From: Plumapathes pennacea
Taxonomy: Eukaryota > Cnidaria > Anthozoa > Antipatharia > Myriopathidae
DNA length: 64,000 bases
Assembly: GCA_964036295.1 (NCBI GenBank)
Contig: OZ038464.1
Span: 16,484,443 to 16,548,442 of the forward strand
Reading direction: 5' to 3'
Numbering within the stretch: the stretch's first letter is position 1; each line of letters starts with the position of its first letter. A program made the translations under genes and the position numbers. Below, in pieces: positions 11,679 to 23,500 of this stretch. Under the pieces are notes generated by a model. The model searched no databases. It was given only the letters and a program-made list of their open reading frames with translations, and had not been told where the DNA came from.

Positions 11679-13113
11679 TTGCTGCCGACAATAGGAGGCA
11701 GCGACACTAATTCTGCTTTGTGACTCGACTCACGGATGTCGGTCTGGATGATCAGTCATGTGACAACTGATGGCCAATTGAACGCAGACATAATGGTCAG
11801 GGGACCGTGAGAGTTTTTCTCCAACGTCACTCGAAAGTCGAAGCAAGGACTTTTTGAGTGTTCCTTCGTTGTAACGAATCAAGTATTGAAATGAAACATC
11901 GCCTGGTCTTCCTGATGATCTCTGCCAAACAACAACACGTTACATTCACGATGTACCGGCTACAAACGGTATGACTTTCGTGTCAATGCATGTGCCCCTC
12001 AATGTTTATCTGTTTCATCATTTGGCTTTACATTTGGTAATCCATGTGAGTAAAGAATAAATAAACTGCACTCTGACTTGAGATAACAATTTTTGTCGTT
12101 AACGCTCGTTTGTTCGCTGTTGACTCGATACCGCGTTGCGTTACTCACGATTAAATACATGTTGCGAGGGTCAATCACGGGCATTCACTGCTGGCAATCC
12201 ATTTCTTGTGCCGCAAAATTCAAAGCAGCATGGACACATGTATTTTGTGTGGAACCTCCTCAAAATAACTGGCGACTTATGAACAGATTTTGGCAGATTT
12301 AAATTCTGAAAGAGCCTTCGACCGATGAAGACGAAAGGAGAGTGTCATGTTGTTTGAACTTACAATGGCGGAGGTACGAACGCGGATTCTTGTAAGCTTC
12401 TGATCTGTCCAAGACAGTATGTTTCTTCGTTGTGTTTACCAGAGATGGATTTGTGGAGTTATTCGTCTTGATAGTGACCGCGAAACGAATCCGTAGGGAA
12501 GAAATATCGTTCAATTTCTTCGTGAAACTGACTTTGTTTATCAACACTTGGCGATGTACTTCGCACAATTATTTCCAGTCCGCCTGCTAATTGTGCTTCT
12601 ATTTTGTCTGCAGATTTATTAGATTTGCTTTAACGAGATTGATCTGTGAATTTAGAATATCAGTCTGAAGTTTAGAACCATTTCACTTAAGTTTTGTATA
12701 GATAAATTCGCTATTCGTCTTCGGATGGACGAACGCTGTGAACAAAATATTTCATTCAGTGATTTATAATTTCAGGTTTTATTGCCTTTTGAATTATCTT
12801 TTGTCTTTTTTATTATATGTTTTTGTCATGTATTCTAGTTTCAAATAAATTTTAATTAGGAATGGTATCTCGCTTCTGTAATTTCTGCGCATTTGGTTTA
12901 TTTTTTCGAGTCCCGTTGCGTTATCGTTTCCGTACAACTTCCCGTTAAGGAATTGAAGGTAGCTCGCGTGTTATTTCTCCAGGAGTGAATGGGCTAATAG
13001 ATTTAGTTACAGTTGTAAACAAGAAAGAAACTTTCTTGCTTCCGTATTCTGACTTGTTTTAATCAGCTAGGGTAAGCATCGGCAGCATTCACCTGACCTT
13101 TGGTTACTTCTAG
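11679..13113. mobile_element. 1.43-kb insertion with Helitron-like ends inside the third tandem unit
   Basis: Comparison with the other units fixes the boundaries: the uninterrupted sequence CGTTTATATAGC is split between A and T with no target duplication. The 3' end is CTAG followed by host T. A small hairpin (TGACC-ttt-GGTTA, 13094-13106) lies seven bases before it. These are Helitron features. The 5' end begins TT where canonical Helitrons have TC. TGCTGCCGA at the 5' end has an inverted partner TCGGCAGCA at 13079-13087, as in elements with asymmetric terminal repeats. No helicase frame is present, so it would be non-autonomous. Confidence 0.55.
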
Positions 13114-14119
13114 TATAGCAGTAAACACAAGTTCAGCCCATCAGCCCATCAACCCATCAACCCATCAACCCAGAAGCGCATGCGCTGACATCACAGCTTG
13201 CAAGCCGCTATTGACGCGGCATTAAATATAAACTCTGAGCGCAAAACTCGGATATTAAATGATTATGGCATGTGAAGGGAGCTAAAGCATGGTTATTATG
13301 AGCCACCGTTGCAATTATTCGTAATAGAAGAAGCGACGATACAAAGGTACATCCCATATGGATGAAGGGCCTGGTGTCTCGGAGGCTATATAGCTGATTG
13401 AATACATATTACTAACAAGTTAGGCTGACACCACTATCGCACTCTTCTGGGCAAGGGATAATTCACCACGGCTTGGGGGCCGGATTATCTCTCCCCGTTC
13501 GGTCTGGAAGTTTCGCGGGTGTTGGCGAGTTGCTCCTCGATCTGGCTTGGGGGCCGGGCAGCTCTCCCCCGACCCACCGGTGTGTTGTCATCGGGCCGGG
13601 TTAAATACTCGGTTTTTAAATTTTTTCTTTTTTTCTTTTTTCTTTTTTTTTTTTCGTTTTTTCGTTTTCTTTTTCTCTTTGTTTTTCTTTTCAAAGTTTC
13701 ACTGTTTCTTTTGCGAGAGATATCATAAGTTAATAATCCAATCAATAACTGATGAATATTGGCAGAGAAATCTTTGTACGTGGTGGTAAAATGATTTGTG
13801 AACAACAGCAATTTAGGAGATGAAAGCTATAGGCTTTTTCATTTGCCGGAATTTGCCCATTATGTTTTGGCCTAATGTCAGACTCGCATGAAACATTCAA
13901 GAAGGCTCTCTAATGCTATGACAAAAGTGTCTGTGTGCAATCTTCGACAATTTAGACAACCGACCGTACGAGCAGATCATCGACCAACAGTTAACGTGTT
14001 CTAAATAGAAGAGCTTCAATCCAATTGCGTTGTTTCCTTGCTATATATCTTGCTAAATCCTTACTTTCTAATCAAATCCATAACTCAATGCACAGATCTA
14101 TGCTTGTCAATTCTTCTTA

Positions 14120-15758
14120 ATAATCTCTAATAATCTCTAATCGCAGGTTCGAGACCATAAGTCTTATAACAACAAACACTCGCCTCAGACTCCACCGCTT
14201 CTGCAAATTGAGGGAAGAAGACTGGGGCGAGATGTTTGCTTCCAAAATGGCTGTCGCACGACAACTGATGACGGAATTCTCATGAAAGAAAGCTGGAAAA
14301 TGGAGACTAACAATGTCAATGTATCAGTAAGTTCTATGCAAACTGTATACTGTCTTAGTTCAATCATATCTGAACCATATGATTATGTAAAAAGTACGTT
14401 ATTCGAAGTTAGTGTTTTTTTCCCTTGTCGTTCAATTTTATGCAGTTCTGTACATTTCGGTTTGAAAACCCTTTACGACCTACAGCAACTGGCTAAACCT
14501 GAAATAAGATACTGCCTTGTGCGGTTAGTAACAACAGTGCTCTGAAAAGAAACAACCATGCCAGTTCTGAGCTTATGTCAAACAAGAATTGGCTATAAGG
14601 AAATGTATGTCCGCAGATCGTCAATTTAATAAATTTCCACTGGTTTGCCGTGGTGTGGACTCTTATTTACCATGACTTACGTAATTTCATGGTCAAACAT
14701 CACCAGTGAGCCATTATGAGTTCACTAAATATAAATTATATATGACAGTATAGTGTATGGTGCATACCACCAACTTGTCTCACGATGGTGTTGCATTGCA
14801 AGTTGCAAGAAAAATTACCTCCTTTAACAGGCCTTAAGTTAGGGTTCACTTCTCAACCAATCAGGAACAAAACCAAAACCAAAACCAAACACTTCTCACG
14901 CAAGCGATGGCGTGTACTCGCATTACTGATTGGAAAGTAAAACCAAACGCAAGACCAAACATGAATTACTTTGGCTTCTGATTGGCTGAACTGTTTTCTC
15001 TCAGTCTCTGTGATTGGCTTGTGTGATTACTTTGGTTTTGGTTTTCGACAGTCATCCGAAAACGGCTCTGCAATGTTAAGTTGTATTATAATTTATAAAG
15101 GATTGCTTGTCACTATTGAGTTAGTGTAATTGGTGCATGTCTTCAAGTTGCTGAGAAACTAGAACAATCTTCTACTATTTGCAAGTTCATTGCAATTTGC
15201 TTTGCTGTCACTGGCATTTTGCAAGTTGCTGGAAAAATTGTCTTGTGCAGTACAATAGGGCCTTTAGCCATGCATGTTTCAACATTTCACACTGACATAG
15301 CAACATTATATCAGTTGACAAGTAGGCCATTTTCTGAGACACTTGTTGCTTCTGTTTCCAAACTAGGTCTATTGTGAACGGCCAGCTTTGTTACACTAAA
15401 CCTTGTTTTGAAACAGAGACAATGGATCCTTTGAAATAGTCAATTGTTCCTTATTACTTTAGACATTGACAGTGTGCCTTAGTGTCAACATGCTCTTGTG
15501 GGAGTTGATCTTCCTGAGCTTTCTTGTGCCTTATCTTCTGCTATTTGATAGCAGCTAGCTGCTTTTGCAATCAGTGTATGTCTTCAAATCCTGTGGGTTG
15601 CTTTGCCTAAATCCTGTGGGTTACTTTGCCTAAATCCTTAGTCAGTGCAAACTTGCCAGGAATGTGGTGGTGATGGGACACAAATGTTCTCAGTGTTTTT
15701 GAGAACCCATTCCCATTGTGAAGCAAGAAGACAAACAAGTTGGGCTCGCATGATGACA
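14120..15758. other. Upstream region of SNX13; possible 5' exon not resolved
   Basis: It contains a short open frame starting near 14282 that meets a good donor (ATCA then GTAAGT at about 14329), which could be a non-coding or N-terminal exon. I have no homology support for it. A degenerate copy of the GTTTTCGG MITE family lies at about 14825-15069. No TATA-type promoter is convincing. Confidence 0.3.
14825..15069. mobile_element. Inverted-repeat element (GTTTTCGGATGACTGTCGAAA family), degenerate
   Basis: The right end reads TTTTCGACAGTCATCCGAAA then ACGGCTCT, the reverse complement of the family terminus. Internal AACCAATCAG and CTGATTGG motifs match the copies at 1330 and 60112. The left boundary is uncertain. 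Confidence 0.6.
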
Positions 15759-18700
15759 ATGGCATCTTTCCTTTTTCAGCTCTACAAGTTTGGATGGGTT
15801 CTATTGGTAATCCTCCTTTTTGCGTCTACCTTTGGAACATGGTTTTCATTTGTGCTGCTTGTCTACATGTCACTTTTTACAACTGGGTAAGTACATGGAC
15901 ATCTTTAGAATCCAACCACAAGGATCCTGGATACAAGTCAGGGACATATGAAATTCCTACAACAGATTTAGAAGTGAAATCTGGTACATGATAATATTTT
16001 CCAAATATGAACAAAATTGTTGACTGGAGAGTGCTTTGGGAGAATAGAAAATTGCTTAAAAATGGTCTGGCCTTCCTCTACAATATCAGATAGAGGTGGG
16101 GGAGGTGGAGGGGGGGAGGGGGGCAGCGGGGAGAGTGGGGAGTTCCGGCAGCATTAAGAGTGGAGGTTCATAGGCTAGGCATTCAGTAAACAGTGAGTTC
16201 AAAGATATGAGTCCCTCTTATTCTGACTTCACACTGTCCCTTAAGTCCTTTCTTAGTTTGTTTCTCTTCTCATTTTTCTCCAGAGCTCATGCATTTTGTT
16301 TGCTCTGCAGTTTTGTGCTTGTCCTAGGTTACTGGGGTTTTACCAAATCCCAAGCAGTGGCCAGTAAAACACAAGGCAGTAATCTGGGGTTTCCCCCAAG
16401 AGGACTTGAGAAAATCCTAGTAGAACTACAACACAGCCGCAGTTCCTACAAGTTGGACAAAAGGCTCACCGGGTCCAGCATAATTGATGAACCATTACAG
16501 GAGGTCAGTGCAAAATGTAAAGCTGTGAGACAATGCTTTAATCTGTCTTCCAAGGACAATGTGCCATACAAGTAAAACACTGTTTTTCTCTGCATCTCTC
16601 CCTCCCTCCTTACTTCCCTTCATCCCTCCCACTCTTTCTAATTTTTCTCCTCTCCACTACCCCCCACTCCCCACTACCCCCCACTCCCCACTCCCCACCC
16701 CCCCCCCCCCCATATACATCCAACCCTATTTTCTGAGAAATGTCAAGGAACAAGATCCTTTCAACTGGAAGAATTTTATCTTTTACGTTTGATAACTGTT
16801 CTACGAGGATTAAAAGATTGACTGAGAAGGTTAAATTGAGAATCTCTCTTCATAGGTGCTTCAGTTGTTCTTCCGTGACTATGTGCACAGTTGGTACTAT
16901 ACGTCTATCAGTTCTGAGGAGGGATTTTTGCATGATTTGAGGCACACTTTACAAAGAGCTTTGATAGCCTCTGCTAACAGGTGAAATATATTTCTTTGGT
17001 TTGATTCCTGCATTAGGATGAAGGGCTCTTGCTTCAAGTTCTTTAATTGGATATTATTCCTATTATTTGTACACAGGTCCAAAGATGTTGAATGGGTTAC
17101 ATTTCTGACCACTCGATTTGTAGATGACATTACCAACCATTTAAAGATCTACCGCAAAGCAAAGGAAGCATTGGACAAAACAGTCAAGGCTGAAGGTAGT
17201 AATTAGTTACAGTAAATGTTAAATATTAATTCAACCCCCACCCCACTCCCCCCCCCCCCCCCCCCCCCCCCCCCATCCCCCTTCCTCCCAGGTGCTGATA
17301 ACCAAACTGGTTTTGATTTTAATCAGGTGAAGAGAATCTTGGCGTGGATATTGAGACCCTGTTCTTCCAGACTGAGCACAAAATGGAGGGTGATATTTGC
17401 AGAGACAAAATCTGCATGTCAGAGGAAAAAGAATATGGTACAAATATCAAGTAGTTGTGCAAAGAGCCATACACAATGCTGCAGGCACTCACTACCGGTA
17501 GTCAGGTCACCATTTATCTCTGTGTCAGACACATGAACAGCCATTAGAAAGATGCAAACCTAGTCAAATCAGGTGGGAGTTTGACCCATGGGCCTCGGGG
17601 CCCAGTTTTTCAAAGCACGATTAGGCTAATCCTGGATTAGGTCTAAACTTTCTTGTCATTTATAAGTCTGAAAACGTGAAAGTTTCGTCCACAACGACTT
17701 TCTTGATAACGTTTTAAGCTGGAACAAGCTTACTAATCCATCTTCGAACAAAGCTCTGCAGTTTATTGGGAGAGAGGTTGAGAGAAAGAATTTCGTTAAT
17801 CCTGGATTGGCTTAATCAACTTTCGAAAAACTGGGCCCAGGGCCCCATGTGGTTGAATGAGGGGTGGAGCTCTAAGGGGATGGGGATATAATGATTTAAC
17901 CCTTTCACTACCAAGAATAATCAACTTTAATTTTCTTTTTCAGTTTCTCAGCAGAAAAATACCATACAGTAAGGAGAACTTGGCTTTTGATACCTTGCTC
18001 AGATGAAAGCTGATCGATTTAATTATCAATTTACACTACATCAGTCATACATTAAATGTATATAGGAAATTTTCCCTCTTTAAAGGTTGGAAGAATCTGT
18101 ATTTTGTGCTTGGAAGTGAAAGGGTTAGCTAAAATCTAGAGATGAAGTGACTCCTTTTACTGGCTGTTTGTCTCTTATAAACTACATTATAAACATTCTA
18201 ACTGGTAGATCTTTATAGCATTTCGAGATTGACTTGAGTGTGACAGATGAGGTGTAGAGACAGGAGAATGATGTGACTTTATGGGAGATTTAAGTATGTG
18301 GAAGTGCAAGATTGATATGAGTTTGTGGAAGAGTCAGACAAAGTGTGGTGTGAGAAGGAAAAGTGGATTTAAAAATTCAAATAAGCGCCCTCCTTCCAAT
18401 AAGCACCCCCTCTCGAATAAGTGCCCCCTCCACTGCATTCTTTTTAAATAAGCACCCCCTCCCCAATAAGTGTCCCCCCCCCCCCCCCCCACTCCTTTTC
18501 TTGCTGTATGAATGATTAATCGGTACTCAGTGAAAAGAACTATGTGAATATCAATCGACAGTAACTTTATTACAGGCTTCTAATGTTGACTGAAACGACA
18601 CCAGGGTACTCTGATAAATCCTTATTGTTCCAGTTCTTGTTAGATTGTTATTAAAGTTGTGTTTTCTATGGACTCAGATTGTAATAGTTTTTCACAAATT

Positions 18701-20479
18701 AAATAAGTGCCCCCTCCCGAATAAGTGCCCCCCCTCAACCCCCGAAAATTAAATAAGCACCTCGGGCGCTTATTTGAATTTTTATGGTAATCTGTGGGTT
18801 ATCATCCTATTTTCCTTCTATTTGTCCTACTGTTGTTTGTGAGGTATGCTGATGTGTGCCTAATTATATATTCCTCTCTTCAGATTACCTTTGTGATATC
18901 AGTGAAGTGCTTCTCTTCCTTCTCCTCCCACCTGAAGATTTTCACAATAAGCCCTTCAGATATTTCTTTAGGGTAAGTATATTTATATTCCTCTGTTGTA
19001 AGTTATTTAATTTATTGTAGCAGCCTAGGGTGGTGCATCATCTGGATCCATTTTTAACATGTGTATCCAAAGTTCCAACCCTAACCCTTAACCCCTTAAA
19101 AACCCTAACCCTTAACTCTTAACCCTAACTCTTAACCCAACCCCTTAACCCTAACCCTTACCCCTAACCCTTAACCCCTTAACCCTAACCCTTTGGAGGT
19201 GTCCATAGCATGTTCATATTGTCAGGTCCTTTTGAGGCGTATGGTCCTTTTGAGTCATCGCTTTTAGCTTTTAGCTTAAAATGGCTAAAGAGTATTGACT
19301 TTTGAGTTTGATTCCCGCATTTGGCAGTAGTAAGGATATTTTTCACTAAAGGGGGGAGGCAACTCCAACACAGATTTTCCCTTCTGAACCTGCAATCTTG
19401 GATAGAACTGCAAGTCATTGACTTGTTTCTTTTTTCTCTTCTTTTTGCTTGGCAGGAGATTATTGCAAGATGCGTGTTGGTTCCAACTGTCTCTCTGATT
19501 TGTGATCCAGATTACATTTATCAAACAGTAGCATGGCTGGTGAGTGACTCACCTGATTTCAAGCTTAAGTCTTCAGTGAATATAGAATTGACACATTTCA
19601 CATTTTTTTGATTTGGAACATTCCTTGCAAACTTGTTTAACCCTTAAATCCCTACAGATCTACACACCATAGGCCCTAATTGTCCCAATCTGCCCTAAAC
19701 AAAATATATTTCAAGAGAAGTGAGTCTGACCTACTTGAAGTTCACCAGTACAAGGGATGAGCTGCTATTTTCTCCATACTCTACTGTTTGTCCCTGGTCA
19801 TTTTTAATGACACGTGTAATATTGTTGTTTACTGCAGAGCACACTGATCACACATATTTTCACATTTTCAGTGTAAAGATTCTACTTTCACAAGAGAGGC
19901 ATTTTTGACTATCATCCGGTATGAACATCTTGTTTCTAGCTTGGGTGCTTGGGAGAAGAGTGATAGCTGTATGTCAAGTGTGTTTTCTAAATAACATCTT
20001 TTTCCTGTCATTCTGAAATTCCCTCCTGCCTGAATATCTGAGGTTGAAATCTTCTATGCTTGACAATACAGATCAATTGACAAATTCTCCATACCATACT
20101 TTTCACGGGTGCATATAAATAGGAAGGAGAAAGTTAACCTTGATCACTGACATCTTGTACTGTTGCATCCTTGTAGAGAGGGGCTCAGTAGTGTGGAGGA
20201 CGTGGAATCTGTGCGTAATAAAGTGGATGTAGAAATAGCAAAACTGAGGGCACATGACTCGGAGACATCAGGTACAGTCTTACTATACCATCACCACCAC
20301 TATCATCATCAAGATATTCATTATCATCATCATCATCATCATCATCATAATCTTCACTATCAGTGTCATCATCGCCACCTTCATCATCTCCATGATCATG
20401 GTCATTGTCATCATCGTCATCATCCTCGTCATCGTCATCATCATTTTCATCATCATCATCGTCATCATCATCATCATCG

Positions 20480-20510
<31 letters not shown>

Positions 20511-20513
20511 TTT

Positions 20514-20568
<55 letters not shown>

Positions 20569-23500
20569 GTCATCATCATCATCGTCATCATCATCATCAT
20601 CATCATTGTCATCATCATCTCCATTATCATCGTCATCATTATCGCCACCTTCATCATCTCCATGATCATGGTCATTGTCATCATGGTCATCATCATCATT
20701 GTCATCATCGTCATCGTCATCATCATCACCGTTACCGTCACCACCGTCATCATCACCATCATCACCATCCTCATCCTCGTCATCATCAGTCATCATTGTC
20801 ATCTTCACCATCATCACCATAATCATCATCATCATCATCATCATCGTCGTCACCATCTTCATCTCCATTATCATCTCCATCATCATTGCAATACTCGCAT
20901 GCCAACTTTACCTGTTCATACAGAGGCTGCCGATGCTGCCGTGAGACAACAGCTGAGTAGCTTGCTCTTTGTGAGGAGATTGTGTGAAGCCAAGATTCAG
21001 ACCCTGAAGTATGGCCATGGAGAAGTGCCCGCATTTCTACCGGTAAGTGACATTACCGGTAAGCTTTCATTACGGAGGAGATATTCCACAACCAACAAGC
21101 TGTCAGACTTCAAAAAGTTGATAGAATTCCAACAAGGCTCGAAAAATCCGACTAACAAAGTTCGACATCGAGCTGGAAAGAAAAATCCGGCTAACAACAT
21201 TTGACGTCGAGCTGGAAAGAAGTTGTTTATTCGGGGACCGACGGACGAGAAGAGTTTTCCTCTGTTTCCTTTTTCGTTGTAAAAGGTAATGGTTTCCGTA
21301 AAAATACCCAACTTTCATGCATAAATATCAAAAAAAAAAGAATGTTTAGTATTTCTTGTCGACAACTTAACATCTTGATTTCCAGATAAGTTTACACGAT
21401 ACACGGGAAGATAAACGGCATTTGCAGTTGATTACGACAGTGAGAAGAATTATATTTTGTGTAGGGCTAGAATTTCCTGCAATCAGGCAGCTGCTACACT
21501 TGTGTTACAGTATCTAATAACCCGTGGCTAGTGAGGCAGAAGAAAAAAAAAAACCCAGAGGCCTGTTCAAGTCACTAAAGAGGTTTTGTGAATGGGTGAA
21601 TGATCGTCCGGGCGAGGTCATTGTTCAGAACCTAACAGATTGACAGGTTTGACCACTTGTCATTGTCAGAGTCAAGTGAAGAGTCAGATGATGGCCATTT
21701 ATAACTCCAGTTGTTTTTGGAAATTCTGTTAGTGAGATCAGCCTTGAAAAGTAAAAAATCTTGTCAATTATGTTGTCAACTTTGTTCTTTTTTCTCGCTG
21801 TAGTTAACTTACAGTCTCTGTATCCAACTTTCTGCAGGAGCAGTCCGACTTGGGAAAGCTAATCGTCCCAAACCAGCCAGTTCCAACATTGTCCCTTCAA
21901 ACTATTCTGGATGACAACACCGCCTTGTCATATTTTATAGGTACATTTTTTTGTATCTAGATTTGACACAATGTCGGACGACGAGCGGGAGCGTTCTAGT
22001 TTTACCATATATGTGTTATTTTAGTGCACCGTACCTTCTTGCTTGGATAAAACTTCACCCACGCACTTCTTGACTGAAAAATAATCCGGTTGAACCGAGA
22101 CCATGCTGGAGCAACCGCGTATAGTGTAAAATGGTTGTCCCTTCTGCAACCAATGACTTAGAGAAAAATGATACAATTTAGTGCTGTATGCCAGATGATG
22201 CTACTCTTCAATGCAATGTAGGGCACCAAGAGATTGGATGGGGTAACCAAAACATGACTTGTGGTTGTCCCATGGACAGCTAAACACAAGACAGTTACTT
22301 TCGAACCCTGGAAATGTAGTTCGACTCACATTTTCAGCAAAAGTCGAAAATAGCTCTGGATTTCTGCTTCCCAGTCTATCCGCCCCCCTCTGAGAAGCAG
22401 GACTCTGCACTTAACAAGCAGTGATGTTTTTCAAATTGCAGAATTTATGAATGGTGTGAACGGTCAAGTGTATCTGTACTTTTGGCTGGCTGTGGAGGTG
22501 AGTAAAATGCGGATAATGTATAAATCGTATCAATTCAAGATATAGCATTGAAATTTCACAAATTTACTGTTTAAAGCATGACCTTTCATGTGGTGTTGGA
22601 AGGTTTCATTTGAAAGCTAACCATCTAAATATATGCCCCTCAATTTTCTGTAACTTCCGATTGACCATATCTCAGGGCATTCTATAAAATTGTCACATCT
22701 ATTTTTCTATCGAGCTACAGTCGAACCTACCGTAAGCGACCACCCTTCGTTTGGCTTTAAGTGGTCGCTTACAGGAATTTCTCACCATGGGAAGCCTAAG
22801 TGAGATGCAGCTTTGAGACACAACCAATGTCAAATAATGCAGTTTTAGGTTGTGAATAACATCTTAATTTTAAGAAATCAACCTTGTGTCCTGTTGCACG
22901 CTACATTATGTATGTTAGTGTTTTGTCTGGTCCGGTTTCTGCAAGGACGTTAGTCCTTGCTCAGAAAATTGCTCTTTAGGAGCATAGAGTGGTCGCTTAC
23001 TGGAGATAAAAAGCAATAGAAAAACTCAAACGGCGAGTCTCAAAGGTGGTCGCGGTCCCTTAAGAGAGGTGGTCGCTCAGGGAGGTTCCACTGTTTTTAT
23101 GTCTGTCTATCTGTATTCACTGTGACTCACCACTTGTCAGGGTTACCGCGTGACTGCTGAACAACAGCTTTCTGTGACTGCTGAACAGCAGATGGCGTTA
23201 CAGGAGCAAGTGTCGTCAGGTGCACTAGAGGGACAGGTAAGGTGCTTAGAACATCCCATGCAAGCCGACCTTACTGTATACTAGGTGCTGGTTGACATTT
23301 CGAGCGTTAGATATTCGTCGGAGAAAAGAAATGTTACTGCAGATGTTCAATGTAGATAGATAAGTTTAATAGGCGGTGTGACGGAAGCCGTGTCCGCTAG
23401 CTAAATATCAGTGGATTTTTACGATTTTTAGATCGACGGATCTTAAGGTCGTTGGATCTTTAAGTCGTTGGATCGATGCATCTACAGATTGTTGGATTGC

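Larger units (their letters stand above)
8407..14119. repeat. Tandem array of about 1.18-kb units
   Basis: The block from GGTTAAATACTCGG to the next such string repeats head to tail: partial unit 8407-8610, full unit 8611-9797, full unit 9798-10977, a third unit 10978-13600 enlarged by a 1.43-kb insertion, and a truncated unit 13601-14119. Copies are nearly identical over long stretches; most differences are in the T/C-rich run after the boundary and in C-runs. Each unit contains two diverged related halves, both with a GATGAATATTGGCAGAGAAA-like string about 430 bases apart, so the array is a higher-order repeat. No unit has a long open frame. Confidence 0.9.

Noticed and set aside
13485..13811. 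108-residue frame in the tandem array with Lys/Arg-rich middle
   Set aside because: It crosses the variable T/C-rich run, whose length and frame differ between units, so it is not conserved as coding.
20254..21204. Long frames encoding poly-Ile, poly-Met, poly-His or poly-Asp
   Set aside because: They are the six readings of a CAT trinucleotide repeat inside SNX13 intron 9. Only exons 9 and 10 at its borders are coding.
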